Part shown: positions 22,690-33,175 of the stretch, in pieces | Position numbering within the stretch: the stretch's first letter is position 1 | How the letters are laid out: every line of letters starts with the position of its first letter | Origin: Agrypnia vestita | Lineage: Eukaryota > Arthropoda > Insecta > Trichoptera > Phryganeidae | DNA length: 64,000 nt | NCBI GenBank assembly: GCA_016648135.1 | Contig: JADDOH010010112.1 | Location: forward strand, 38,379-102,378 | Reading direction: 5' to 3' | The notes under the pieces: model-generated | Database searches by the model: none | What the model was told of the DNA's origin: nothing | Seen by the model: only the letters and a program-made list of their open reading frames with translations | Program-made: the position numbers and the translations under genes

Positions 22690-22985
22690 GTTGTCTTGTT
22701 TTGACAGATCGTTCAGTATGAAGTGAGTCGCGGAACATGGCCAGGTGTGCCCAGTCGTGAATTGCAAAGCAACAGATATCGAGCGAAATAATCGAGCGAA
22801 GTACCTAACTGGCGTTGAAAATAAGAGTGATAAGAAGAGTGTTTTCCAGCGATAATAAAGTATTCATATACGAGTGATACATTACGAAATATTGTGATTT
22901 AAAGAAAAGGGTATGCTAAATCTTAAGTGACGTTTTCCATTGAATAATGAATTAATAAATCGCTAATTGATTTCAATATGAAGTT
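22690..22985 (+). repeat. LTR-like repeat family, copy
   Basis: TTTTGACAGATCGTTCAGTA, GCCCAGTCGTGAATTG, AATCGAGCGAAGTACCTAAC, CGATAATAAAGTATTCAT and AATTAATAAATCGCTAATTG align with 11460-11760. It stops before the CAGCCACGACA end. Confidence 0.6.
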
Positions 22986-22989
22986 AGCA

Positions 22990-23625
22990 AAAACAGAAGG
23001 CGACCACAAATACCTCGCATGATCAGATATAGAAAATGGAAATATAGGATACAACACATTTGATGCGGGGTTTTTCCCGTCCCAAGGTAATTAAATGAAA
23101 TACGTTTCTTAAAATAGTTGAGTCATATAAAAATAGAATCAGTACTTCATTTTATTACTTTATCTTAATAATTCTTGATAAACACTTTACTTGCAAACAA
23201 GTCAGATTCGAGATGTTAATTACATTTTGAGAAGTTAGTCTCAAAGAAAATTTCGTCTACTGATTATTTAATAATATTTTCCCCGTTTATTTTCGCACAC
23301 AAAACATTTTATTTTTATTCTTGTATTTTTTTACATTTTACTCTTGTATTTTATTTATAATTAACCCTCGTAGTATCGTTATTCTTAAATATTATTTTTT
23401 AATTAATAAACAGTGAATGGAAACAATGCAATGGAAACAAACAATTCGCTTATTCGGATTTATTATTACAAGGGTTCCCGTTGGAAAGAGACACTAGGGG
23501 CTGCTCGTAGAGAAGAAGACAACTAACTTTAGTGGTGATAAGTGATATATTTATCTTCTTCTTCTTCCTCGGCCTTCATCTCTGGATACCATACCCTTCC
23601 GTCCTTCCTTGTTATTTATATAATG
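22990..23625. other. Unassigned, with short RTE 3' relic
   Basis: ATCTTCTTCTTCTTCCTCGG and CCTTCATCTCTGGATACCAT near 23550-23600 read on the minus strand as the very 3' end of an RTE LINE (GAAGAAGAAGAAG tail). The rest carries no feature. Confidence 0.4.
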
Positions 23626-23633
23626 CAATAATC

Positions 23634-24185
23634 CAAGGCTGCCCAATCCCAGGCCCGCGGGCCACAATGTAGCCCTCGTGAGTATTGAAGTTTCCGCCAA
23701 GTTGAAAAAGTGTCACGTCTTCGGAAGAATTTCTGGAAATTGATGCCAAAAGAAGACTTTCCTACAATAACTGACCTGGCCTTTCAATTATTAAGTAGTT
23801 TCGGATCAACATATGTTTGTGAAAAGACATTTTCAAATCTTATTTATACAAAAAAAAATTACCGCACATCTCTGATTGAGCAACATATTCCTGATTTGTT
23901 GTTACTGTCAACATCTGATATGACGCCTTACATAGAATTATTAAAATAGAAACAATTTCATAAATCACATTAATTTTACCAACTATTTAGATTTTGATTT
24001 TTTAAATTTTGTTTCTTTATTTTGCAGAATACGCTATTTATTTTATTATTTTAATAAACAACAATATCATAATTTTGCATTTTTTGTTGCACAATACTTT
24101 AGTAAAAAAAGAATTAATTTGAATTGTTAACAAAAGTAATGAGTCGTCAATTTTGCCCGACTGTTAAAAAGGTTGGGCAGCCCTG
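23634..24185 (+). mobile_element. hAT transposon remnant
   Basis: Frame 23710-23949 encodes the hAT dimerisation region: FWKLMPKEDFPTITDLAFQL, LSSFGSTYVCEKTFSN, KKNYRTSLIEQHIPDLLLL. The termini CAAGGCTGCCCAA and TTGGGCAGCCCTG are inverted repeats. CAATAATC (23626-23633) and CAATGATC (24186-24193) are a near-perfect 8-bp target duplication, as expected for hAT. Most of the transposase is missing. A Helitron is inserted at the right duplication. Confidence 0.85.
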
Positions 24186-24191
24186 CAATGA

Positions 24192-24447
24192 TCTATACTA
24201 ATATATAAAAAGGTGAAGTTTATAAGTTTGGAGGTAGGAAGTAATTTCCGAAACTACTCATCCGATTTCAAAATTTCTTGCATCAATATTTAGAATGGAC
24301 TTTCAGGGTGGACCATAGGCTGTATATTATCCCGTTAAAATAAAAGGACTTTTCGTGGTGACCTAATAAAAGTTAATACACAAATTGATAAACTATGACT
24401 AAAAGTTACTAAAAATCTACGCGTGCGAAGCCGCGCCGGTAAGCTAG
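24192..24447 (+). mobile_element. Complete non-autonomous Helitron (Lep1-like)
   Basis: It starts TCTATACTAATATATAAAAA and ends GCGAAGCCGCGCCGGTAAGC then CTAG, with a hairpin-capable GC segment just before. The flanking bases are A (24191) and T (24448), the expected Helitron insertion dinucleotide. There are no inverted ends and no target duplication. Copies are at 15385-15564 and 36449-36923. Confidence 0.82.
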
Positions 24448-24449
24448 TT

Positions 24450-25015
24450 TGAGTATAAAACTAAAAGTTTTTGTCAATTTAATTCATGTTGCAAATTAAA
24501 TTTACTCCTCGTTCCTATGTAACCTTACTTCAATTTCCATTCAAATTTGCTTGCAAAGTTTCCTTACATACTTGACTCAAATGTTTTCCTTCAAGTTTGT
24601 CTCTATTCAAAGTGAAACATCTTTGCGTTTTCTTATCTTATATTTTGGTTTTTATCACAAATTTAATGATGATTAATAAAATGCTTTGGAAAGAATTATT
24701 TTGGTTTACTTTAATAGTTTGAGTTTCTTTCTAATCATCTTCAAGAGAAATAAACACGCAATCTACGTTTAGTGTCTCAAAAGATATTTTAAATGATAAA
24801 CGGCATTTGATTTTTCAAAATCGGTTAGTTAGCAGTCGAGATGCAATATGTTACGCATTTCACAGGCTTAATGCACGGGATATGCACCTGGCATACTGAA
24901 ATATGTCTGAATCTTACTTTAAACTCTATGTACGTGCCATTTACGATACTATCAGAAAATTTGGTCACTTAAAACATAAAAAAAATTGCAAAAACTTTCA
25001 ATTTTTGACTAACAT
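24450..25015. other. No recognised feature
   Basis: AT-rich intron sequence with no convincing frame. Confidence 0.5.
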
Positions 25016-25019
25016 CTGA

Positions 25020-25465
25020 CATAAAAAGAAAATCCTTCGAATCGTGCATACTTCCAGTGATGACGTATGTAATGGAGACGACAATACTTACAAAGAAAAG
25101 CTCAAAAGGAAGCAATGGTCCATGGAGAGATCTATGTTATAAGCCTAGAAAAAAATAAGAAAACGACGTAATTAGACACAGAACTAAAGTAGTCAATATC
25201 ATGGATCGTGCAGCGAATTTAAAATGACAGTGGGCAGGGCATGTTGCAAGACAGGACGCCACAAGATGGACTGCTAGAGTTCTGAGTTCTTAGGAGAATA
25301 AATGAGGCGTCGGAAGTCCTCAAAAGACATGGGCCGATGATAAAGCCGCTGTGGAGGGGAAGAAATGGCTACAAGAAGCAAATTACAGAGAAGGGTGGAA
25401 GAGTATGAAAAAGGACTGTATCCAGCAGTAGAGAGGTCAAGGCTGAAGAAGAAGAACGTCTGGCA
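25020..25465 (+). mobile_element. RTE-type LINE fragment, C-terminus
   Basis: Broken frames encode SCILPVMTYVMET, RTKVVNIMDRAANLK, QWAGHVARQDATRWTARVL, QKTWADD and a CIQQ..RGQG end with a GAAGAAGAAG tail, a common insect RTE C-terminus. Several stops and frameshifts are present. Confidence 0.75.
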
Positions 25466-26350
25466 TATCAGGCTGCCTATAAAACAGTAACGGAGCCTAA
25501 TTTCCGCTTCAAAAAATCTTTTTGTTTTATCCCGAATAACGCAGTGCTTTAGTAGTTTTGCAAGATGCCTGTAAAAATAGAAATTAATACAGATTATAAT
25601 AAATAAATAAAATAAAATATTTCATCATCTTTTCAGAAACAAAAAAATGCAACAATGATGCATAAATGTAGGCGGGCAGCGTGTAAATAGCCATTCACTG
25701 GTGAATTTAATATTCAATTAATACCTCTCAATATGATAATCATGCAAAAAAATGTCAAATTACATTTTCTCTCTCTCTGAAAAACATACATGAGTAAACC
25801 AAATACGCTCACAAAATGACCACTGACCTGTAATAGACTATTTATCCTCTTCAACTTCGAAGGCAGTCGAAATTGTTCGGTCCCTAGGATCTTCGTGCCG
25901 CCTTTTTATGCAGATATCTTGAGAAGTTTTTGATAGTTCTTCCACGTCACAAATAATACGCGAAAGAATATAAACTGATGAAATCCCGGAAAAAATATTA
26001 TTTACTAATCAACTATAACATCCGTTCATCCGATGCGAAAAAATGCATATTTCAGCAGAAGAAAACGAGAGCAATTGTTACAGTGTTGAAATATGTTTCT
26101 TCACGCCGGCGCGGGCGCAGTCTGCTTGACCAACGCCATCTAGTGTCGATTTATTAGCTCCACAGAAGCAGCGGCATTTCTGAGATAATATGGATAATCA
26201 AATATGCCTCCAGGAAATGTTATTATATTTTTTAATAGATATTAAATTAATTATCATTTTGAGAGGTGTATACATTTGTTTATTCTGTCACCTTACCAAA
26301 TGGTTTGTTTACTTTTTCTTGAAATACCTTAGATTTGAGTTTTATAACTT
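25466..26350. other. No recognised feature
   Basis: AT-rich intron sequence. A small CG-rich patch is at 26103-26125. Nothing is supported. Confidence 0.45.
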
Positions 26351-26359
26351 AGTGTAAAA

Positions 26360-26482
26360 TAGGATTAGAGATCTCAGTAACCGGACAGGGATGCTAATTT
26401 AATTTTATGACAATATTGAGGGGGTGTCTATTTTGTAGATTGGCGTAAGGTCTGTAATTTTTCGTCTTCTTTCTTGAGAGTA
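26360..26482 (-). mobile_element. Jockey-type LINE sliver next to exon c
   Basis: ACCGGACAGGGATGCTAATT, ATATTGAGGGGGTGTCTA, TTTTGTAGATTGGCGTAAGG and TCTGTAATTTTTCGTCTTCT match 38925-39042 in the LINE at 38450-39340. It stops about 30 bp before the exon c boundary. Confidence 0.65.
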
Positions 26483-26512
26483 TAAAACTAACAGTGCTGT
26501 ATAACTTTGCAG

Positions 26513-26699
26513 GTGTGATGAACAAGGCCAACATAATGCCGCGCGCGCAGGAGTGCGTCATCAACAACCGCATGTTCTGGGTGCTGGGCTCGCTGGTCAC
26601 CTTCTACGTGCCCATGGTGGCCATGGTGGTCACCTACGCGCTCACCGTGCAGCTGCTCAGGAGGAAGGCCAGGCGGCCCGACCCCGAGTGCTTCAGGAG
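26513..26699 (+). CDS. 5-HT2: 5-HT2 receptor exon c: ECL2 and TM5
   Basis: The exon encodes the second extracellular loop with the disulfide Cys (26554-26556, in QECVINN), then TM5 with Gly-Ser at 5.42-5.43, Thr 5.46 and Pro 5.50, and the start of the third intracellular loop ([16 protein letters not shown]). The GSxVxFxxP pattern is typical of 5-HT2 receptors. It is much richer in G+C than its surroundings. The acceptor is AACTTTGCAG and the donor AG|GTACAG. A frame stays open across the donor to 26781 by chance. Transposon remnants lie about 30 bp upstream and 10 bp downstream. Confidence 0.94.
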
Positions 26700-26709
26700 G
26701 TACAGGAAC

Positions 26710-26850
26710 CTTTATCATCATCTTCGTCAAAAATGCTCTGAAATTTGGCAGAGAGGCGTATTCCGGATGGCAATACAATAATCATTCATTATTTTTATTA
26801 AATCATTTTAATATTCATGAATTTTTTTTAAATGTTGACGCGTTATTTAA
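26710..26850 (+). repeat. Dispersed repeat abutting exon c donor
   Basis: TGCTCTGAAATTTGGCAGAG, then GGCGTATTCCGGATGGCAA and ATAATCATTCATTA match 11870-11945. The repeat starts within about 25 bp of the GT at 26700-26701. Confidence 0.6.
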
Positions 26851-26870
26851 TCAGACTTTGTAGAGGTCTT

Positions 26871-27009
26871 TCCATTTAAGAAAGACAATCACGTTGTTTT
26901 TTTGTGTTGGTGTTTATACCCGTAACCACAAATACAATACACCAAACAATGTGAGTCGTACGCACGACTTGCACACATTCGATTGTCTTTCTTAAATGAA
27001 AAAAGTCTA
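26871..27009. mobile_element. Foldback MITE (CCATTTAAGAAAGACAATC family)
   Basis: The left half TCTTTCCATTTAAGAAAGAC pairs with the right half GATTGTCTTTCTTAAATGAA. The inner part holds TGTTGGTGTTTATACCC and GTGAGTCGTACGCACGA. It is shorter and more diverged than the copy at 42568-42748. Confidence 0.75.
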
Positions 27010-27690
27010 CATGGCAGAGTCATCTGTCGGTTGTATTATTATAAAAGTGACGTTTGAATTTTGAGGTCAATAGAATTCGTAAAAGAAACATGTCTTCGAA
27101 GCAATTCGAATTGATTACAAGATTTAATGTGACGAAGACTTAAAAAAAGTAGAAAATAATGTTGACGCAGGATCATGGCTGTGGGATATAAATCAATCAC
27201 TGGATACGAATTTACTTGGAGCGCTATTCTTTAATTCACACTAATTATCACTAGAATATTTCACACGGGTACTTCTTTAATTCGCCGCAATTTTGTTTAA
27301 AGCAAAGTCGTTTCGCTCAGGTTCACTCTAGTTCACTCTATAGCTTCTCTCTGGACAAATGCGCTTGGGTTCTCCTTTCTATGGTCGTGTACCGCTTGTC
27401 AAAATAACTCTGCGCATCGGCTCATCATCCCTTGTATAATACTCAAAGTTGGTTCGCGAAAAATCGAGAATGATCGACTGATTTCTCCACTTTTCTAGTA
27501 CCGTTAAAAAATCTCATTTTTAGTTATTTTTTTATAAAAGCGTGATTTGTATTTTTTTAAATATAATATTATTTATCAATAATTTTATATATATGTTTTA
27601 ATAATTGTTCTGATATTGAAAATAATCATTTTCCGGCGTATTCCAGTGTATACGTTAAATAATATGGAAAATATCGTATACACTTTAAAA
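27010..27690. other. No recognised feature
   Basis: AT-rich intron sequence; CACTCTAG/TTCACTCTATAG-type short repeats at 27325-27345. No coding sequence is seen. Confidence 0.45.
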
Positions 27691-27694
27691 AGAA

Positions 27695-28035
27695 TAATGC
27701 TTAATGTTCCTCTTTAAAAATAAATAAATAATATATAAAGGTATCGTACCCAGCTGTGAAATCTATGTATACCATGTCATTGGAAGAACTATGGGTGTCT
27801 CTGGCATAATCCATTCGAAAATATGAAAGAAAATGATTTAGTACATACCTACATAAAACTTTCCAAAATTCGATAATGTGTGGATTTTCTTTCGATGGAA
27901 TTGGTAAACGTTGCCTTATGTAAAGTGATAACTTTAGCGAACTCACACAGGTCATAAGCCCTAGGCCATCCTACAAAAGACTTCCATACACGTTTCCCAT
28001 ATAAATAGCTTCGTCATTAAGAGACTTCAATGATT
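27695..28035 (+). repeat. Dispersed repeat family B
   Basis: AACTTTCCAAAATTCGATAA, AGGTCATAAGCCCT, GACTTCCATACACGTTTCCC and ATATAAATAGCTTCGTC recur at 50225-50365, 51000-51540 and 54780-54960. No coding capacity is seen. Confidence 0.6.
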
Positions 28036-28174
28036 ATTTATCTTCATTACAATTTTATTATATAAATTTTTCGTATGGGTGATATATAGAAAGTCATTGA
28101 GGTATTATTTAAAAAAAATTATTAATCAATTAGTCAAAACGTATTGAAAAATCAAATTTACGAAAAAAAATTTT

Positions 28175-28252
28175 AACTGCTACCGGGATTCGAACCAACG
28201 GACCTCCATTCTATCCGGAGATGGTGCTTTATCCAATTTAGCCACGGCAGTT
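28175..28252 (-). pseudogene. tRNA-like sequence (Arg-like, degenerate)
   Basis: On the minus strand AACTGC at the 5' end pairs with GCAGTT at the 3' end. GTGGCTAAATTGGATAAAGC is D-arm/A-box-like and GGTTCGAATCC is a B box. A run of eight T follows within five bases, as for a Pol III terminator. The anticodon region (CTCCGGATAG) does not give a normal 7-base loop and the T stem pairs poorly, so a pseudo-tRNA or SINE head is more likely than a working tRNA. Confidence 0.5.
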
Positions 28253-28259
28253 TGAAAAG

Positions 28260-29035
28260 TTAAGGAAAATTAACAAACAGTTTGAGAAGTTCGACCTTAT
28301 ATGTAGTCTCTTTTTTAATTGATTAATATTTTAATTCCATTTTTAAAGCAATCCGCGTTTTATAATGCAATAGTCACAAATACCTCTGCTTATCTACCGC
28401 TAGAGGACGCCAGAAATGAATGGAGGTCCGATTAATATTTTTCTTTTATTTGATTTTTCCGTATGTCTCTTCTAATTGATTAATAAAAATGTTTAATAAT
28501 TCACAGAACTTTGTACTGAAATAGCAACTTCACAATAATAATGTGTTTTCTTTAATAGAGGTATTATTTATAGAATTTATAATATAAATAACCGCTATGA
28601 CGGTGGCCACTGTTTTCAGGAATCAAATTTAATTTCAAAAACTTTCCGGGAACTTTTGCGCGCGTAACGGGAGCTCCTACAAAAGTGGCGACCTTATTCC
28701 AGAAGTTATTCACTCGGACGACAAGTTTTCTCATAGTGTTTCCCCACCGCGCTGTGTATGACAAAACAAATATTCGATTCTACACAGAAATGCAACCGAA
28801 CTAGATCAAAATTTACTCGCAGTTTATATTTTAGAGACGGAACGTACATAATATCTTCCTGCATTGTCAAACAACTTTAACTTCTCAGACATTGCCGTTC
28901 GTTAACAACGTTGCGGTTAATTTTTTATTATTATTACATATTTATTATATTCGTATCATCATAGTGCATAATTTCATGAATTCATGAATACATTCATACA
29001 ATAAAAACTTTTTACTCGCAATAAAAGAGGAGGAG
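28260..29035. other. No recognised feature
   Basis: Minus-strand frame 28564-28764 is open without known motifs. Confidence 0.45.
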
Positions 29036-29039
29036 TAAT

Positions 29040-29745
29040 TTTAAAGTGCTCAACAAAATAGGGTTAAACTTCAAAGATAGACGCACAATATGGAGCTTAT
29101 ATAAAAATGAAACTGCTGTAATAATATATGTTTTGAGTGGCGTCGCTATCAAACAAGTGAAAGAATTCACATATTTGGGTAGCAAAATTTCCCAAGATGG
29201 CCGCTCAGAGGCTGACATCATAAGCATAATACAGCAAGCAAAAGTCGCCTTCAACAAAAAATATCCAATATCCTTGAATCCCCCAACATTGATTTAAAGG
29301 TTAGGACGAACTTGATTAAAACTCTTGTCTGGAGTGTGCTGATGTGTGACAGCGAAACATGGACGATCGTCCAGAGCATGTCCGGGAGGCTAGCGGCCTT
29401 TAGAATGTGGTGCTACAGGTGCATGGCGAGGATCCATTGGTCAGAACACATCCGAAACGACGAGGTGTTGAGCAGGGTGGGCGAAAAGAGGCGGCTCCTT
29501 AACAGAATCGCCCAACAACGAGCAATTTGGATAGGCCATAATATAAGGCATCCGGGCCTGCTTTTAACCATCGTCGAGGGAAATGTTGAAGGCAACAATT
29601 GTAGAGGCCGCCCGAGATTAAGCTACGTAGATCAGATTTTCGGAGACGTGCGCTGTAGCACCTACCAAGAAATGAAGAGGCTGGCAGGTGACAGAGAGGA
29701 GCGGAGAAAGCGAGTGCTTGTTGCAGACCAATCCTAGACTGTGAC
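29040..29745 (+). mobile_element. RTE/BovB-type LINE, C-terminal region
   Basis: Two frames separated by one shift encode KQVKEFTYLGSKISQDG, RSEADIISIIQQAKVAF, then LVWSVLMCDSETWTI, RMWCYRCMARIHWSEHIRN, GHNIRHPGLL and NCRGRPRLSYVDQIFGDV to a stop at about 29737. This is a nearly intact 3' half of an RTE reverse transcriptase. Confidence 0.9.
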
Positions 29746-30662
29746 CCAAAAAAAAATATGAGGTGTTAAGAATATTGAGATACAAAATAAATATGTATAT
29801 AGTAAAGCTCGTGGGAGTATCAAGGGGTTTTTTGTTGAATTTTTAAATTCATTTGCAAATGACGCGAGGTCTTAATTTTTTTTTAATTCTTCGGGTAATG
29901 AATTGAAAATTTTAATTCCTACAATGGAATAATGGTTCTGGCCTGCGATTGTTTTATATTTGGGATTTTTTAAATTTAGAATTGATCTTGTAGAACTGGA
30001 AGTTACAGAATCCATTGTATGTTTTACTTTTAAGATTTGTAGTAATCATATTTTTACAAAAATTTAAAAACAGTAGGCACACAAAATTCTTGTAAGGTCG
30101 GTTCCGTTTTTTTTAAATATCTTTAATTATGCTATTTTGTGCTATTAAGTGTGTGTGTGTCCCCCCACCCAGTGATACCATATTGTAGTATTGATTAAAT
30201 TAATGCACAATACAATAATGCACAAATCTAATAAAAATATATATATAATTTTTTTAACTCTTCACCGAAGAGTTTATATGAGACTTCCATGATTTCACCA
30301 AAGAGTTTATATGTGACTTACACATAATATTAGAGTCGAACCAATTTTTTAATTTACTTATATCTTCACATATTTTATTTTAAACATTAAACCATGTTTT
30401 TGAATTTGATAATAATACTGTGTCATCAGCGTAAGAGATTATTTCGCTGTTCAATTTTACATTAAAGATTTCATTTACGTAAATTATGAAGAGTAATGGA
30501 CCTACTCTGGGGTATTGCTTATTTAATAGTTTCACAAAGACTTAGTTTATTAAGGATTTTTACACTTTGAGTACGATTTGATAAATATGTTTTTAACCAA
30601 GATAAGATATATCTTCTTCTTCAAATGTAGCAAATTTATTTTGTGGTAACATAATTATAATT

Positions 30663-32177
30663 AATATAAATTAACTTTGTTTAAACCACTTATTTATTTA
30701 AAAAAATCAACATGTTTCAAAGCCAATGGCTTCTTCATCAGGAAAACAAAAATAATATTTAAAAATCGAAGTATAGATCAAAAGTTATATATGGAAAATA
30801 ATAATATAAAGTACCTAATTAATATGAAAATAAATTTAAAAGATAACTATTTGCAAAAAGGACCTGATTATTTATAATATTCAATTAACTATTTACACTC
30901 TTTCTTATTTCCAAAATTTCTAATTTATCAAATTGTGATTCTGTATAATTTGTATGTAAAATTTGTAAACCCTTATTAATATCAAAAGAATGACCCGTAG
31001 CCAAAAGATGGTTAGCAAATTCAGAATAATTATTACTATTTAAACACCTTAAGTGTTCTTTAATTCTAATTTCAAAATTTCTACACGTTTTTCCTATATA
31101 AAAATAATCACAATCATTACAAATTAATTTATAAACACCCGATTTTTTAAAAAAAATTATCCTTATCTTTATTATTTAATATGTATTTTTTTAATTTATT
31201 ATTAGTATAAAAAGCTGGTTGAATAACATTTGAAATATTTTTAACTATTGAATTAGAAATTTCGTTATTTATAAATATAATTTTCCTCCAATGTTTATCA
31301 GAATCACAAATTGAAGGGTAAACAAAAGATTTAAAAAAATTTTTTTTGTACTTTTTATTTAACATAATATCAATTAATTTTTTATCATAACCATTATTAA
31401 ACGCGATCTGTTTAATAATTTTTAATTCAATATTAAAATTATCAACAGATAATGGAATATTAATTAATCTATTTAACATTGAATGAAAAGTTGTCAATTT
31501 TTCAGAATATGGATGGTTAGAAGAATTGTGTATAACTATATCTGTATATGTATCTTTACGAAATATGTTAAAATCAATTTTATTATTAACAATTGAAATA
31601 TTCAAATCCAAAAAATTTATGCTAGAATTTTGTATTTCTATGGTAAATTGAATCTTTTTATGTAGTTTATTTAAGAAATTAAGAAAATTTTTTAGTTGTC
31701 TTTCAGTACCAGTCCATATACATAAAATGTCATCAACATATCTTTTCCAAAAAAATACATATTTTAATAACAAAGCAGAACTATTAAAAATTCTTTTCTC
31801 TAAATTATTTAAAAATATATCAGCCACTAAAGGACTTATACTAGAACCTATTGCTAAACCCTCATTTTGTTTAAAAATAATATTATCAAATTGAAAGTAA
31901 TTTTGATTTAAAACAACGTCAAAAAGTCTATTCAAATCATTAGACAAATCTTTAAAAATATTTGAAGAATTTAATAATTCATTAATAATAATTTTACTTT
32001 CTTCGATTGGAACACTAGGAAACAAATTTACAACATCAAATAAAACTAAAAATGAATTATTTGGAATATTCAATACTTTTAAATGGTCAACCAATTCAAG
32101 AGAATTTTTAATGGTATATAAAGGTTTAAAAATATTACTTTCAACAATTATTTTGTTTAATATAGCTGATAATTTAC
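30663..32177 (-). mobile_element. Penelope-like element, longer minus-strand arm
   Basis: From 32167 down it encodes the PLE reverse transcriptase: FKPLYTIKNSLELVDHLK, DVVNLFPSVPI, LAIGSSISPLVADIFLNN, FWKRYVDDILCIWTG (catalytic YVDD), INFLDLNISIVNN, ending KDKDNFF then a stop at about 31147. One frame away follows the GIY-YIG endonuclease: SGVYKLICNDCDYFYIGKTC, then FEIRIKEHLRC and HLLATGHSFD. The frame break sits in a run of eight T. The N-terminus is missing at the inner junction. Confidence 0.92.
30714..30741 (-). ncRNA. Hammerhead-like core at PLE end
   Basis: On the minus strand CTGATGA, a hairpin GAAGCC-ATT-GGCTTT, then GAAAC. This is the conserved order of a hammerhead ribozyme core (CUGAUGA, stem II, GAAA). 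One extra A separates the first box from stem II, and stems I and III are short, so activity is uncertain. Confidence 0.5.
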
Positions 32178-33129
32178 TTTTTTGGATTTGAATATTTCAA
32201 TTGTTAATAATAAAATTGATTTTAACATATTTCGTAAAGATACATATACAGATATAGTTATACACAATTCTTCTAACCATCCATATTCTCAAAAATTGAC
32301 ATCTTTTCATTCAATGTTAAATAGATTAATTAATATTCCATTATCTGTTGATAATTTTAATATTGAATTAAAAATTATTAAACAGATCGCGTTTAATAAT
32401 GGTTATGATAAAAAATTAATTGATATTATGTTAAATAAAAAGTACAAGAAAAATTTTTTTAAATCTTTTGTTTACCCTTCAATTTGTGATTCTGATAAAC
32501 ATTGGAGGAAAATTATATTTATAAATAATGAAATTTCTAATTCAATAGTTAAAAATATTTCAAATGTTATTCAACCAGCTTTTTATACTAATAATAAATT
32601 TAAAAAATACATATTAAATAATAAAGATAAGGATAATTTTTTTTAAAAAATCGGGTGTTTATTAATTAATTTGTAATGATTGTGATTATTTTTATATAGG
32701 AAAAACGTGTAGAAATTTTGAAATTAGAATTAAAGAACACTTAAGGTGTTTAAATAGTAATAATTATTCTGAATTTGTTAACCATCTTTTGGCTACGGGT
32801 CATTCTTTTGATATTAATAAGGGTTTACAAATTTTACATACAAATTATACAGAATCACAATTTGATAAATTAGAAATTTTGGAAATAAGAAAGAGTGTAA
32901 ATAGTAAATTGAATATTATAAATAATCAGGTCCTTTTTGCAAATAGTTATCTTTTAAATTTATTTTCATATTAATTAGGTACTTTATATTATTATTTTCC
33001 ATATATAACTTTTGATCTATACTTCGATTTTTAAATATTATTTTTGTTTTCCTGATGAAGAAGCCATTGGCTTTGAAACATGTTGATTTTTTTCAATAAA
33101 TAAGTGGTTTAAACAAAGTTAATTTATAT
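32178..33129 (+). mobile_element. Penelope-like element, truncated plus-strand arm
   Basis: It repeats, in inverse orientation, the 3' 950 bp of the neighbouring arm, starting inside the reverse transcriptase at LDLNISIVNNKIDF. It has the same T8 frame break, then GIY-YIG sequence (YFYIGKTC) with an extra TAA at its beginning. Protein differences from the other arm are few (E/Q, T/S, L/F). It ends with the terminal TTTAAACAAAGTTAATTTAT, the inverse of 30663-30695. Confidence 0.9.
33052..33079 (+). ncRNA. Hammerhead-like core, sense strand of intron 3
   Basis: Exact inverse copy of 30714-30741: CTGATGA (33052-33058), stem GAAGCC/GGCTTT, GAAA (33075-33078). It lies on the transcribed strand of the receptor gene. 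Confidence 0.5.
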
Positions 33130-33175
33130 TCCGTATTCCATGTTCGCATCTCTATTTAAAAAAAAAAAAAAAAAT
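33128..33175 (+). mobile_element. SINE-1 tail with poly-A
   Basis: CCGTATTCCATGTTCGCATC followed by TCTATTT and a long A run matches the 3' end of the SINE at 20157-20350. It adjoins the 12-bp duplication at 33176-33187. Confidence 0.7.

Noticed and set aside
26494..26781. Single 95-residue frame across exon c as a stand-alone small protein
   Set aside because: It begins in intron sequence and ends in a dispersed repeat; the middle is plainly a GPCR TM5 exon with proper splice sites.
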